Assembly: GCA_024742765.1 (NCBI GenBank)
Contig: JANSXT010000004.1
Span: 1-64,000 of the forward strand
From: Phyllobacteriaceae bacterium
GTDB lineage: Bacteria > Pseudomonadota > Alphaproteobacteria > Rhizobiales > Rhizobiaceae
Direction: 5' to 3'
DNA length: 64,000 nucleotides
In this document: one piece after another, positions 27,093 through 36,297 of the stretch
Layout of the letters: every line of letters starts with the position of its first letter
Numbering within the stretch: the first letter of the stretch is position 1
Notes under the pieces: generated by a model
The model's input: only the letters and a program-made list of their open reading frames with translations
The model's database searches: none
What the model was told of the DNA's origin: nothing
Made by a program: the position numbers and the translations under genes

Positions 27093-27101
27093 CATCTGCA
27101 A

Positions 27102-27133
27102 CTGGTGGCATCACCCAGGATAAAAAAATGCGT
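27102..27133 (+). promoter_or_regulatory. Candidate preQ1-I riboswitch overlapping the yhhQ start
   Basis: A compact H-type pseudoknot can be drawn. P1 is CTGG (27102-27105) with CCAG (27115-27118). The loop GCAT (27108-27111) can pair with ATGC (27128-27131), which contains the start codon. Between them is the A-rich tail GATAAAAAA. The loop cytosine right before the 3' P1 strand (27114) would be the preQ1-contacting base, by analogy with Bacillus and Thermoanaerobacter preQ1-I aptamers. The Shine-Dalgarno AGGA and the ATG are inside the structure, predicting a translational off switch. P1 is only four pairs, so confidence is moderate. Confidence 0.55.
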
Positions 27134-27775
27134 TCCTTTCCGCTTGTCCCAACGCTCGGCTTCGTTGCCGCCATGTGCGCGGTCGTCGCCGCGTCCAACT
27201 ATCTCGTCCAGTTCCCGGTCGAAGCGACGCTCGGCGGCGTCAATCTGGCCGACCTTCTGACCTGGGGTGCGTTCACCTACCCGGTGGCTTTTCTGGTCAC
27301 CGACCTGACCAATCGCCGGTTCGGCCCATCCGCTGCGCGTATCGTGGTGTTCGCCGGCTTTGCACTCGCCGTGATCCTTTCGATCGTTTTGGCGACGCCG
27401 CGCATTGCGATCGCTTCGGGGACCGCGTTCCTGACCGCGCAACTGCTCGATGTCGCCATCTTCGACCGTCTGCGCACGCAGGCATGGTGGCGCGCGCCGC
27501 TTGTCTCCTCGGTGCTCGGCTCGGTGCTCGATACGTTCATTTTCTTCACGCTGGCATTTGCGCCGGCCTTTGCGCTGATCGATACCGGGCTCGGCATGGA
27601 AGACGGTTCGCTCGGCTTTGCCGTGCCGTTCCTGGGCGTTTTCGGAGCGTCACCGCTCTGGGTGTCGCTGGCCGCAGGCGATCTTCTGGTCAAGCTTCTT
27701 GTCGGGCTGGCGATGCTGGTGCCTTACGGCCTGCTCTTGAATGTCAGCCGCCCACGGCATCTGCCGGCGGCGTGA
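27128..27775 (+). CDS. yhhQ: Queuosine precursor transporter (YhhQ/VUT family)
   Basis: A 215-residue membrane protein with about six helices. TYPVAFLVTDLTNRRFGPSAAR is the YhhQ/COG1738 signature, and VFDRLR-like and SSVLGSVLDTFIFFTLAF segments follow. The family imports preQ0 or preQ1 for queuosine tRNA modification. The start ATG, preceded by AGGATAAAAAA, is preferred over the long track ORF. The 3' end overlaps the convergent phytase-like gene by 32 bases. Confidence 0.9.
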   Translation: MRSFPLVPTLGFVAAMCAVVAASNYLVQFPVEATLGGVNLADLLTWGAFTYPVAFLVTDLTNRRFGPSAARIVVFAGFALAVILSIVLATPRIAIASGTAFLTAQLLDVAIFDRLRTQAWWRAPLVSSVLGSVLDTFIFFTLAFAPAFALIDTGLGMEDGSLGFAVPFLGVFGASPLWVSLAAGDLLVKLLVGLAMLVPYGLLLNVSRPRHLPAA

Positions 27776-28784
27776 GATAGCGGAACTCGATCAAGAGATT
27801 GCGCTGCAGGATGGAATGATTGTCGTCCGAGACGATGGTCAGGCGCGGCACGCCATCGGCATCCTCGGTGATCGCCAGACCTTCCATATTGTCAATCTGA
27901 AAGCGCATGTCGGCCTCCAGCAGGATTTCGCCATCGACCGTGGCGCGCGCGCTGATGTCGGCATCGTCGATCCGGCGTAAGCGCATCGCAACGCCGTCCC
28001 GCACATTGAAGCGGCGCTCCAGCAGAACCAGATCGCCGTCGGGAAGAAAATCCATGTCCGTGACGTAGAAATCGTCCCGCTTGACGACGGAAAACTCGAA
28101 CGTTTCTCCGGTTTCCGGCCTCGCGAACGCCATGATGTTGCCGGCCGCATCGAGACTGTTTTCGCTGACACCGATCAGCGCACCGGCCAGCGCGCTTGCC
28201 GTCGTGCCGATGGCGATGCCCTCGAACCCGCGATTACGGCGCAGTTCGTGCAGCGGCACGGGCGGCGGGGCGCTGGTCTGCCACCGGCGTTCGCCATCTT
28301 CGCTGCGGTATCGGGCGACGCGGTGCTCGCGCTCGAACGACACCCAGACATCGGCGCCGCGGATCGCGATGCCCTCGGCATCGGCCAACCATTTGCCCTC
28401 CATTGGCCGGCCGTTTTCGCCGGCAATCTCGCGCATGGTCAGTTCGTCGACGCCAGCGGGCCTGCCGTCTTGATGGCGCATGAGGGTTCCGTCGACCCAG
28501 AATCCGGTGTCGGTGACGCCGGTGAAACGGCCCTGCCCCTCGACGAAGCGAAAGCCGGACAGGGCGCCGAGATGGCGTGAAGAGGCGTTGATCTCGAGGC
28601 CGCCGGCAAATTCCAGATCGCCGAAGCGCATCTCGTCGGAGCCGATACGGAAGCGGGTGATCGGTCGCGTCCGGGCTTCCATGCGGAGCAGTTCGGCCTG
28701 TTGGGCTTCGGCCGGCGCCGGCGGGACCGTCAATGCCGCAACGGTCAGTGTTGCCAGGGCGAGCGCTGCTCGCACCATGCCCAT
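27744..28784 (-). CDS. Esterase-like activity of phytase family protein
   Basis: A 346-residue exported protein. The signal peptide is ALALATLTVAALTVPPAPAEA. The mature chain fits the phytase-like esterase family: GLEINASSRHLGALSGF near 65, DAEGIAIRGADVWVSFEREHR near 135 and NMEGLAITEDADG near 300. A beta-propeller fold is likely. Substrate unknown. Its ATG follows directly on the cobT stop, so the two may be cotranscribed. Confidence 0.83.
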   Translation of the reverse strand: MGMVRAALALATLTVAALTVPPAPAEAQQAELLRMEARTRPITRFRIGSDEMRFGDLEFAGGLEINASSRHLGALSGFRFVEGQGRFTGVTDTGFWVDGTLMRHQDGRPAGVDELTMREIAGENGRPMEGKWLADAEGIAIRGADVWVSFEREHRVARYRSEDGERRWQTSAPPPVPLHELRRNRGFEGIAIGTTASALAGALIGVSENSLDAAGNIMAFARPETGETFEFSVVKRDDFYVTDMDFLPDGDLVLLERRFNVRDGVAMRLRRIDDADISARATVDGEILLEADMRFQIDNMEGLAITEDADGVPRLTIVSDDNHSILQRNLLIEFRYLTPPADAVGG

Positions 28785-30716
28785 TCAGCCGGCCCGCCGC
28801 CGGCGCGGCGCCGGGCGGCCCTGAAGGCGTCCGGATGCGCCCTCATCGGTGAACAGGGCCGCCAGTTGCTCGGTCATGGCGCCGGCCAGTTCTTCGGCAT
28901 CGACGATGGTCACGGCGCGGCGATAATAGCGGGTCACGTCATGGCCGATGCCGATTGCCAGCAATTCGACGTCAGAGCGCGTCTCGATCTCCTCGATCAC
29001 CGCGCGCAGATGACGCTCAAGATAGTTGCCCGGATTGACCGACAGGGTCGAATCGTCGACCGGCGCGCCATCGGAAATCATCATCAGGATGCGCCGCTGT
29101 TCGGGGCGGGCGGCAAGGCGACGATAGGCCCAGGTCAGCGCTTCGCCGTCGATATTTTCCTTCAAGAGACCCTCGCGCATCATCAGGCCGAGATTTTTGC
29201 GCACCCGGCGCCACGGCGCATCGGCGCTCTTGTAGATGATGTGGCGCAAATCGTTGAGACGGCCGGGTTCGGCCGGCTTGCCGCGCTTGAGCCAGGCTTC
29301 GCGCGCCTGCCCGCCCTTCCAGGCGCGCGTGGTAAAACCGAGGATTTCCACCTTGACGCCGCAGCGTTCGAGCGTCCGTGCCAGAATGTCGGCGCAGGTT
29401 GCTGCGACCGAGATCGGCCGGCCGCGCATGGAGCCGGAATTGTCGATCAGAAGCGTGACGACGGTGTCGCGGAAATTTGTGTCGCGCTCACGCTTGAAGG
29501 TGAGCGCGCCAAAGCCCCCCTTCATCTCCTCGACGACCACGCGCGGCAGTCGCGCCGGGTCGAGATAGCCTTCTTCGAGGTCAAAATCCCATGACCGGTT
29601 CTGCTGGGCCATCAGGCGCCGCTGGAGCCGGTTGGCGAGACGGCCGACGACGCCCTGGAGGTTGGCGAGCTGCTTGTCGAGATAGGCGCGTAGACGGTCC
29701 AGTTCAGCTTCGTCGCACAGTTCTTCGGCGGCGATCGTCTCGTCGAATTCGGTCGTGTAGATGCGGTAGTCGATGTCCGACAAAATGTCCTGAAAACCGG
29801 GATCGGGCCGTTCGACCTCGCCCGGCTCCTCGGCGTCGAGATCGAAATCGTCGTCCATGTCGTCGCTGGTGGCGTCGGACGCTTCCATCTCGCCGGCTTC
29901 GGTTTCCTCGCTCTCGGCGGGCGCTTCGTCCTGGTCGGCGCTTTCCTCGCCCGACTGCTGGTCGTCCAGCCCGCCATCGTCCTGTTCTTCCTGGTCGGGC
30001 GGCTGTTCGTCGGGGCTGTCATCGTCGTCGGCTTCGTCGGCGCCATCGCCTTCATAATCGTCCGCCATTTCCATGGCGGCGAGCATGTGGCGCACGGTGC
30101 GCGCGAACGCGTCCTGATCTTCGACATTGGCGGCGAGCGCGTCGAGATCGGCACCGGCCTTGTCGGTGATCCAGTCGCGCCAGAGATCGGCGACGGCGCT
30201 CGCCGCGTCCGGCGTCGGGCGGCCGGTCAGTTTCTCGCGGACCATCAGCGCGACCGCTTCTTCCAGCGGCGCCTGATCCTTTTCGGTGACCGCCGACAGG
30301 TTGTTGCGCGTGAACCGGTCCTCAAGCATAGCGGCGAGATTGTCTCCGACGCCGGCCATGCGGCGCGTGCCCAGCGATTCCACACGCGCCTGTTCCACCG
30401 CGTCATAGATGGCGCGCGCCTGATCGCCCTCCGGCGCGATGGCACGATGGGTGACATTGTCATGGCAGGCCGAGCGAAGGGCGATCGAATCGCCCATGCC
30501 GCGCGTCACCATGACGTCGTTTTTGGTCACGCGCTTGGGCAGGTCAGTCAGCCGCGCATGCTTGCCGGCGAAGGCCGGCCGGTCGGTCGAAAAGACAACT
30601 TCCAGTTCCGGTTCGCCCGCAATCGCGCGCATGCAGCCGGTCACCGCCCGCTTGAAGGGCTCGGTGTCGGCGGGCTTTTGCACGCGCTTGCGGGAATTGT
30701 CTCCGGGGCTGGCCAT
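28785..30716 (-). CDS. cobT: Cobaltochelatase subunit CobT
   Basis: One of three subunits (CobN, CobS, CobT) that insert cobalt into hydrogenobyrinic acid a,c-diamide in the aerobic cobalamin pathway. The 643-residue protein has an N-terminal helical part, a strongly acidic linker (Asp/Glu runs around 225-300) and a C-terminal VWA domain with the metal motif [13 protein letters not shown] near 440. cobS lies 21 bases upstream. cobN and other cob genes are not in this window and no cobalamin riboswitch was seen here. Confidence 0.95.
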   Translation of the reverse strand: MASPGDNSRKRVQKPADTEPFKRAVTGCMRAIAGEPELEVVFSTDRPAFAGKHARLTDLPKRVTKNDVMVTRGMGDSIALRSACHDNVTHRAIAPEGDQARAIYDAVEQARVESLGTRRMAGVGDNLAAMLEDRFTRNNLSAVTEKDQAPLEEAVALMVREKLTGRPTPDAASAVADLWRDWITDKAGADLDALAANVEDQDAFARTVRHMLAAMEMADDYEGDGADEADDDDSPDEQPPDQEEQDDGGLDDQQSGEESADQDEAPAESEETEAGEMEASDATSDDMDDDFDLDAEEPGEVERPDPGFQDILSDIDYRIYTTEFDETIAAEELCDEAELDRLRAYLDKQLANLQGVVGRLANRLQRRLMAQQNRSWDFDLEEGYLDPARLPRVVVEEMKGGFGALTFKRERDTNFRDTVVTLLIDNSGSMRGRPISVAATCADILARTLERCGVKVEILGFTTRAWKGGQAREAWLKRGKPAEPGRLNDLRHIIYKSADAPWRRVRKNLGLMMREGLLKENIDGEALTWAYRRLAARPEQRRILMMISDGAPVDDSTLSVNPGNYLERHLRAVIEEIETRSDVELLAIGIGHDVTRYYRRAVTIVDAEELAGAMTEQLAALFTDEGASGRLQGRPAPRRRRAG

Positions 30717-30737
30717 TTGCTCGCGGTCGGGACCTCG

Positions 30738-31724
30738 TCAGCTCAACGCGACGTTCGCCGCCGATTCCTTGAGTTCCTCGCCGAAGCAGCGCTGGTAGAA
30801 CTCGGCGACCAGCGTGCGTTCGAGATCGTCGCACTTGTTGAGGAAGGTCAGGCGGAACGCCATGCCGAGATCGCCGAAGATCTCGGCGTTTTCGGCCCAG
30901 GTGATCACCGTGCGCGGGCTCATCACGGTCGACAGATCGCCATTCATGAAGGCCTGCCGCGTCAGGTCGGCGAGCCGGACCATGGCGTTGACGGTCTCGC
31001 GGCCATCCTTGGTCTGGTAATGCTTCGCCTTGGCAAGGACGATCTCGACCTCATTGTCGTGCGGCAGATAATTGAGCGTGGTGACGATCGACCAGCGGTC
31101 CATTTGCGCCTGGTTGATCTGCTGGGTGCCGTGATAAAGGCCGGTCGTGTCGCCCAGCCCCACCGTGTTGGCGGTGGCGAACAGACGGAAGGCCGGATGC
31201 GGGCGGATCACACGGCTCTGGTCGAGCAGTGTCAGCCGGCCTGAACTTTCCAGAACACGCTGGATGACGAACATCACGTCCGGGCGGCCGGCATCATATT
31301 CGTCAAAGACCAGCGCGACATTGTTCTGGTAGGCCCAGGGCAGGATGCCGTCGCGAAACTCGGTGACCTGCTTGCCGTCGCGGACGACGATGGCGTCCTT
31401 GCCGACCAGATCGATACGGGAAATGTGGCTGTCGAGATTGACGCGCACAGCCGGCCAGTTGAGCCGCGCTGCGACCTGCTCGATATGGGTCGACTTGCCG
31501 GTGCCGTGATAGCCCGACACCATGACGCGACGATTGTGGGCAAAGCCGGCGAGGATCGCCAGCGTGGTGGCACGATCGAAAATATAGTCCGGATCGATTT
31601 CCGGCACATGGGAGTCGCCCGCCGAAAAGGCTGGAACGGTCATGTCGACATCGATGCCGAAGGTTTCGCGCACATCGACGCTCGTGTCGGGCATGTCTGC
31701 GATGTCGAGTTCGATCTTGTTCAT
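30738..31724 (-). CDS. cobS: Cobaltochelatase subunit CobS
   Basis: MoxR-type AAA+ ATPase of cobaltochelatase, 328 residues. Walker A is [11 protein letters not shown] (near 80), Walker B is LVFDEYDAG and [18 protein letters not shown] follows. It forms a two-tier ring with CobT and powers cobalt insertion by CobN. ATG start; it is followed by cobT. The J-domain gene lies upstream on the same strand with a gap of about 60 bases. Confidence 0.95.
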   Translation of the reverse strand: MNKIELDIADMPDTSVDVRETFGIDVDMTVPAFSAGDSHVPEIDPDYIFDRATTLAILAGFAHNRRVMVSGYHGTGKSTHIEQVAARLNWPAVRVNLDSHISRIDLVGKDAIVVRDGKQVTEFRDGILPWAYQNNVALVFDEYDAGRPDVMFVIQRVLESSGRLTLLDQSRVIRPHPAFRLFATANTVGLGDTTGLYHGTQQINQAQMDRWSIVTTLNYLPHDNEVEIVLAKAKHYQTKDGRETVNAMVRLADLTRQAFMNGDLSTVMSPRTVITWAENAEIFGDLGMAFRLTFLNKCDDLERTLVAEFYQRCFGEELKESAANVALS

Positions 31725-31786
31725 TGCGTCTTCTCCGGCGCGGCGCCCCCGGCCACGCCCGTTCTCATTGTCCTATGGATGGCGCG

Positions 31787-32401
31787 CTAGCACAGGCCGG
31801 CGGTCTTTAACAGTTGATAGGCCTGGATCACGTCGCGGAACCGCTCCTCGGATGTCCGGTCGCCGCCATTGGCGTCGGGGTGGTGCTTCTTGACCAGTTC
31901 CTTGTAGCGCGTCTTGACGTCGTCAGAGGTCGCATCGTCTTTCAGGCCGAGCGTCCGCATGGCCTTGGATTCAAGCGGCTTGAGCCGGCGCACCGGCTTC
32001 TGGCTCTGCGCCCTTTCCCAGGCGGCGGGATCGCGCATCCGCATGGCCTTGGCCGATCCCGATTTCAGATCGGAGAAGACCGGCGCAGCGGTCGTCTTCA
32101 CATTCGCCGTCCCCATCTTCCAGGTCGGTCGGTTGCCGGTCATGGAGTCCTTTTGGAACTTGGCGATGTCGTCATCCGACAGGCCTGAGAAATAATTGTA
32201 GTTCTTGTTGTACTCGCGCACATGGTCGAGACAGAACCACAGATATTCGCCGTCGCGGTTGCGGCCGGCGGGGGCCTTGTGCGTGCCCGGCCGCTCGCAC
32301 CCCGCCCATTGGCAGCGGTTGCGCGCTTCCTCCTCGGCCTGCCTCTTCTTGCCGCCAGGCTTGATGCGGATCGAATCGAAATATTTCGAGCTGGATTTCA
32401 T
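31787..32401 (-). CDS. J-domain (DnaJ-like) protein
   Basis: A 204-residue protein with a C-terminal J domain (MRTLGLKDDATSDDVKTRYKELVKKHHPDANGG), where HPD stimulates an Hsp70 ATPase. The N-terminal half has CQWAGCERPGTHKAP and FCLDHVREYNKNYNYF, a possible Cys/His metal site (CxxxxC...CxxH). No Gly/Phe region or class I zinc domain is present, so this is a class III J protein. The start MKSSSKYFDS is preferred over the track start. The gene often sits by bolA and cobS in rhizobial relatives. Confidence 0.88.
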   Translation of the reverse strand: MKSSSKYFDSIRIKPGGKKRQAEEEARNRCQWAGCERPGTHKAPAGRNRDGEYLWFCLDHVREYNKNYNYFSGLSDDDIAKFQKDSMTGNRPTWKMGTANVKTTAAPVFSDLKSGSAKAMRMRDPAAWERAQSQKPVRRLKPLESKAMRTLGLKDDATSDDVKTRYKELVKKHHPDANGGDRTSEERFRDVIQAYQLLKTAGLC

Positions 32402-32542
32402 GCGGAACCGATTATGGCGCAACGCCATCTGCAAACAAGGATTGACATCGGGAATGCGCGCGGTACGCCAGACGCAAGGGCGCGGAAAAACGACGCACCC
32501 GTTTACCGGTGATCACGACACGTGGCAAGCAGGAGATAGGCA

Positions 32543-32833
32543 TTGGCGGGTCCGATTGAAAGCGCGATGCGCGACAGGCTGGCTGCGGCCTTTGCGCCCG
32601 AGCGGCTCGATGTCATCAATGAAAGCCATCTGCATGCGGGCCATCAGGGCGGTGCGGTGGACGGCACCGGCGAAACCCATTTCCGCGTTCGGATCATGTC
32701 GGCCGCCTTTGACGGCCTTGGCCGCGTGGCGCGGCACCGGGCGGTCAATGATGCGCTGGCCGAGGAACTGGCCGGCGGCGTGCATGCGCTTGCCATCGAG
32801 CCGGCTGCACCGGGCGAGGCGGTGCGGTGGTAG
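32543..32833 (+). CDS. bolA: BolA family protein
   Basis: A 96-residue BolA-fold protein. INESHLHAGHQGG and the FRVRIMSAAFDGLGRVARHRAVNDAL stretch are the family signature. BolA proteins pair with monothiol glutaredoxins in iron-sulfur handling and also influence stress and morphology. A TTG start is used, preceded by AGGAGA. It is divergent from the J-domain gene. Confidence 0.9.
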   Translation: MAGPIESAMRDRLAAAFAPERLDVINESHLHAGHQGGAVDGTGETHFRVRIMSAAFDGLGRVARHRAVNDALAEELAGGVHALAIEPAAPGEAVRW

Positions 32834-32837
32834 GTTC

Positions 32838-32884
32838 ACCCTCGCCCTTCGGGGCTCGCTACGCTCGCACCTCAGGATGAGGGC
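32838..32884. repeat. REP-like palindromic element
   Basis: ACCCTCGCCCTTCGGGG at one side and CCTCAGGATGAGGG at the other flank an inner palindrome, GCTCGCTACGCTCGC. The form is like the short intergenic palindromes common in rhizobial genomes. It lies directly behind bolA and could stabilise or end the transcript. Only one copy was noticed in the window. Confidence 0.55.
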
Positions 32885-32944
32885 TGTGATTGCCGGGCTT
32901 CGAAGGGCGCGGGTCTGACACTGCAGTTCAGAGCCCGACTATCC

Positions 32945-34201
32945 TCATACCGGCCGGACGCGCAGCTTTCTGATCCGGTTCTTCTCGCGCTTGAGCACAA
33001 TGAAGCGTTTGCCGTGGAAGGTGAAGGCCTGCTTTTCGGCGGGGATCGTCTTGGCCTCGTGGATGACAAGCCCGGCAATCGTGTTGGCATCGTCGTCCGG
33101 CAGGTCCCAGTCGAGCGCGCGGTTGAGGTCGCGGATCGGTACCGACCCATCGACGACGACAGACCCGTCCGCCTCGGATTGAACGCCGGCAACCTCGACA
33201 TCGTGTTCGTCGGCAATGTCGCCAATGATCTCCTCGATAATGTCCTCGAGCGTGACCAGCCCTTCCAGTTCGCCATATTCGTCGACGACGATCGCCACAT
33301 GGGCCCGGCGGCGCAGGAATGCGTTGAGCTGGTCCTGCAGCATGGTCGTATCAGGCACGAACCAGGGCTTGTTGGCGATCTTCATGATATCGACCCGCGT
33401 CGGATCGTTGTCGACCGCGTGCAGCGCGCGCAACAGGTCCTTGGCGTGGACGATGCCGACAATGTTGTCGGTCTCGCCGCGCCAGACCGGCATGCGCGTA
33501 TAGGGGCTTTCGAGGATCTCGCGCACAACGATTTCGGGCGAATCGTCGGCATTGACCATACGCATCGACGTGCGGTGGATCATGATGTCGCCGACATCGA
33601 GTTCGCTGAGGTCGAGCACGCCGCCGAGGCGATCGCGTTCCTCCTTGACGAAGGAGCCCTCCTCATGAAGCACCGTGACCGCGCCGCGCAGTTCTTCATG
33701 CGCCGACAGGATCGATTCGTTCGCCTCGAAGGTGACGCCGAAAACGCTCAAGATGCGACGGACGATGAAGTCGACGGCGCGGGCCAGCGGCGAGACGAGC
33801 GCAACGAAGATCTGGATGGCCGGCACGACGAACATGGCGAACCGGTCGGTCTTGGAGATCGCCAAATATTTCGGCATCACCTCGGCGAAGATGACCAGCA
33901 GCACCGTCATGACGAGAGTGGCGTAGACGACACCGGTCTCACCGAACAGCGACAGGAACAGGGTGGTTGCAAGCGCAGACGACAGCACGTTGATCAGATT
34001 GTTGCCGATCAGTAGCGCGCCGATCAACCGCTCCTTGTTTTCGGTCAGCCGGCCGACGGCGCCGGCGCGGGCATTGCCGTTGGCCTCCATCTGGCGCATG
34101 CGGCCGCGTGACACGGCGGTCAGCGCCGTCTCCGATCCGGAAAAGAAGCCCGACATGACAATCAGCACCGCGATGGCGCCGGCTATGATCCAGATTTCCA
34201 T
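32945..34201 (-). CDS. CorC/HlyC-type CNNM transporter family protein
   Basis: A 418-residue protein with a DUF21/CNNM membrane domain (three to four helices, starting IWIIAGAIAVLIVMSGFFSGSET), a CBS pair (near 195-320, including TRMPVWRGETDNIVGIVHAKDLL and HVAIVVDEYGELEGLVTLEDII) and a C-terminal CorC/HlyC domain. Such proteins are linked to magnesium or cobalt efflux. It lies five bases downstream of aroB on the same strand, so it could be cotranscribed with aroK-aroB. Confidence 0.9.
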   Translation of the reverse strand: MEIWIIAGAIAVLIVMSGFFSGSETALTAVSRGRMRQMEANGNARAGAVGRLTENKERLIGALLIGNNLINVLSSALATTLFLSLFGETGVVYATLVMTVLLVIFAEVMPKYLAISKTDRFAMFVVPAIQIFVALVSPLARAVDFIVRRILSVFGVTFEANESILSAHEELRGAVTVLHEEGSFVKEERDRLGGVLDLSELDVGDIMIHRTSMRMVNADDSPEIVVREILESPYTRMPVWRGETDNIVGIVHAKDLLRALHAVDNDPTRVDIMKIANKPWFVPDTTMLQDQLNAFLRRRAHVAIVVDEYGELEGLVTLEDIIEEIIGDIADEHDVEVAGVQSEADGSVVVDGSVPIRDLNRALDWDLPDDDANTIAGLVIHEAKTIPAEKQAFTFHGKRFIVLKREKNRIRKLRVRPV

Positions 34202-34206
34202 GACAG

Positions 34207-35331
34207 TCAGCTCTCGAGCATCTGTTGAAGGAACGTCCTGACCTCGGACGGTGGCACGTCACGGGCAACGAAAGCCTCGCCGATGCCGTGCGTCAGGATG
34301 AAGGTGAGCGCGCCGCGCGAGACTTTCTTGTCCTGGGCGATGAAATCCATCAGCGCGTCGGCGTCCGGTATGTGGGCGCGCACCGGCGTCAGATCGGTCG
34401 GCAGGCCGGCCGTTTCAAGATGGGCGGTGACGCGTTTCACATCGTCGGGGCTACACAAATTCATGCGCGCCGAAAAGGCATACGCCAGCACCATGCCGAT
34501 GGCGACGCCCTCACCATGAACGAGCACATCGGAGCGATAGCCGGTGATGCCTTCCAGCGCATGGCCGAATGTGTGGCCGAGATTGAGCAGAGCCCGTTCT
34601 CCGGCCTCGCGCTCATCGCGGGCGACAATGGCGGCCTTGGCTCGGCACGATGTGGCGATCGCCTGCGTCCGCGCCGGGCCGCCGGTGGTGATCGCATCGA
34701 GATTGTCTTCCAGCCAGGAAAAGAAGGACGCATCGTTGATCAGTCCGTATTTGGCCACCTCGGCATAGCCAGCGCGGAACTCGCGTTCGGGGAGCGTATC
34801 GAGAATGGCCGTGTCGGCGATGACGATGCGCGGCTGATAGAATGCGCCGACCAAATTCTTGCCCTGCGGCGCGTTGATCCCAGTCTTGCCGCCGACAGAC
34901 GAGTCCACCTGAGCCAGAAGTGACGTGGGGACCTGCACGAAGCCCGTGCCGCGCCGGGTCACCGCCGCCGCAAATCCGGTCAGGTCTCCGATCACCCCGC
35001 CGCCGAGCGCAATCACCAGATCGCCGCGTTCGAGACGCGCATCGAGCAGCGCTTCGACGGTTTGTTGGAGATGGCCGAAATCCTTGGTCGCTTCGCCCGG
35101 CGGCAGGATGATGGGCGTTGCCTCCAGCCCGGCTGCGGAAAGGCTATCGTGCAGCATGTCGAGATGAAGTGCGGCCACGTTCTCGTCGGTGACGATCGCG
35201 CAGCGGGCACCGGGCACCAAATCGGCCAGCCGTGCACCGGTCTCGCCGAGAACGCCCGGGCCGATGACGATGTCGTAACTTCGGTCGCCCAGATCGACGC
35301 GAACCGTCTGGTGCAGGGACTGGTCGCTCAT
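34207..35331 (-). CDS. aroB: 3-dehydroquinate synthase
   Basis: Second step of the shikimate pathway: DAHP to 3-dehydroquinate with NAD+ and a metal. IALGGGVIGDLTGFAAAVTRRG (near 110) binds NAD, GKTGINAPQGKNLVGAF follows, and metal-binding residues lie in ALLNLGHTFGHALEG and LVHGEGVAIGMVLA. Length 374. The ATG overlaps the stop of aroK by four bases. Confidence 0.96.
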   Translation of the reverse strand: MSDQSLHQTVRVDLGDRSYDIVIGPGVLGETGARLADLVPGARCAIVTDENVAALHLDMLHDSLSAAGLEATPIILPPGEATKDFGHLQQTVEALLDARLERGDLVIALGGGVIGDLTGFAAAVTRRGTGFVQVPTSLLAQVDSSVGGKTGINAPQGKNLVGAFYQPRIVIADTAILDTLPEREFRAGYAEVAKYGLINDASFFSWLEDNLDAITTGGPARTQAIATSCRAKAAIVARDEREAGERALLNLGHTFGHALEGITGYRSDVLVHGEGVAIGMVLAYAFSARMNLCSPDDVKRVTAHLETAGLPTDLTPVRAHIPDADALMDFIAQDKKVSRGALTFILTHGIGEAFVARDVPPSEVRTFLQQMLES

Positions 35332-35927
35332 GAGCCGATCGTTCCGGTTTGGGGTGTTTTGACGTGCAGATGGTCGTGGAGGGCGTTGACGACCATGTCG
35401 GCCATCTCCTCCTTGCCGACATCGCGGGATATGACGGTTACATCGGCGGTCGCATAAACCGGGTAGCGCTCGTCCATCAGCTTTTGCATCACCGCGCGCG
35501 GATCGGGCGCCTTGAGTAGCGGCCGCGTCGCCTTGCGCGAGACGCGCGCCATCAAGAGATCAAGGTCGGCCGATAGCCAGACCGAGACGCCGGCGGCACC
35601 GATCGCGGCCCGTGTGTCGGCGTTCATGAAAGCGCCGCCGCCGGTCGCCAGCACCGTTGCGCCGGCGCCGAGCAGCCGGGTCATGACGCTGGCCTCAAGG
35701 CGCCGGAACTCGGCCTCGCCATAGTGCTCGAATATGTCGGCGATCGACATGCTCGCCGCTTCCTCGATCTCATGATCGGCATCGATGAAGGGCAGTTCGA
35801 GCTGTGCGGCGAGCTTGCGCCCGATGGCCGACTTGCCGGCGCCCATCAGGCCGATCAGCACGATCGGCCGCCCGTCCAGCCGGGCGACGACCTGTTTGGC
35901 CGGGTCGGGCGATTTTTCTGTCATCAT
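35328..35927 (-). CDS. aroK: Shikimate kinase
   Basis: Phosphorylates shikimate at O3. Walker A is IGLMGAGKSAIGRKLA (near 27), the shikimate-binding DADHEIEEAA follows, and VLATGGGAFMN is the glycine triplet. Length 199. Either of two adjacent ATG codons may be used. It is the first gene of an aroK-aroB(-corC) run and is divergent from a small membrane-protein gene. Confidence 0.95.
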   Translation of the reverse strand: MMTEKSPDPAKQVVARLDGRPIVLIGLMGAGKSAIGRKLAAQLELPFIDADHEIEEAASMSIADIFEHYGEAEFRRLEASVMTRLLGAGATVLATGGGAFMNADTRAAIGAAGVSVWLSADLDLLMARVSRKATRPLLKAPDPRAVMQKLMDERYPVYATADVTVISRDVGKEEMADMVVNALHDHLHVKTPQTGTIGS

Positions 35928-36048
35928 ATGATGTTAGCACATCATGGCGATGGCCGAGTCAAGCCGTTTGCCGGCGCTTGATCTTTCCCCCGTCGACGCT
36001 GCATAAGAAGCGCAATTGTCCGATTTCGGGCAAAGATGGTTGTGTGTG

Positions 36049-36258
36049 ATGCCCAGTCTGTTCCGGTTCCTCTTCGTGTTGGGTGTTCTAGTGGCGCTGG
36101 CCTATGGCGCCATGTTCGCTCTGGTGGTTTTCGTCGAACCCGAGCCGCGTCCGATGACAGTCACGATCCCCGCTGACCGCCTCAATCCGGTGCGGATCAC
36201 CGTTCCCGCGCCGCCGCCGGTCGAAACGGATGAGGCGAACACGGAAACCGCGCAATAG
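36049..36258 (+). CDS. Small single-helix membrane protein
   Basis: A 69-residue protein with one helix (FLFVLGVLVALAYGAMFALVVFV) and a short Pro/Glu-rich outer tail (PRPMTVTIPADRLNPVRITVPAPPPVE). I recognise no named family. The ATG is chosen over the track TTG. A -35/-10-like pair (TTGATC, 17 bases, GCATAA) lies about 45 bases upstream. It is 39 bases from xerD and may be cotranscribed with it. Confidence 0.7.
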   Translation: MPSLFRFLFVLGVLVALAYGAMFALVVFVEPEPRPMTVTIPADRLNPVRITVPAPPPVETDEANTETAQ

Positions 36259-36297
36259 GCAGCGTTTCGGTAAGGTCTCGCCGATAGGCTGACCGCC

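Noticed and set aside
31725-32434. Cobalamin riboswitch near cobS/cobT
   Set aside because: No B12 box or long structured leader is present upstream of cobS.
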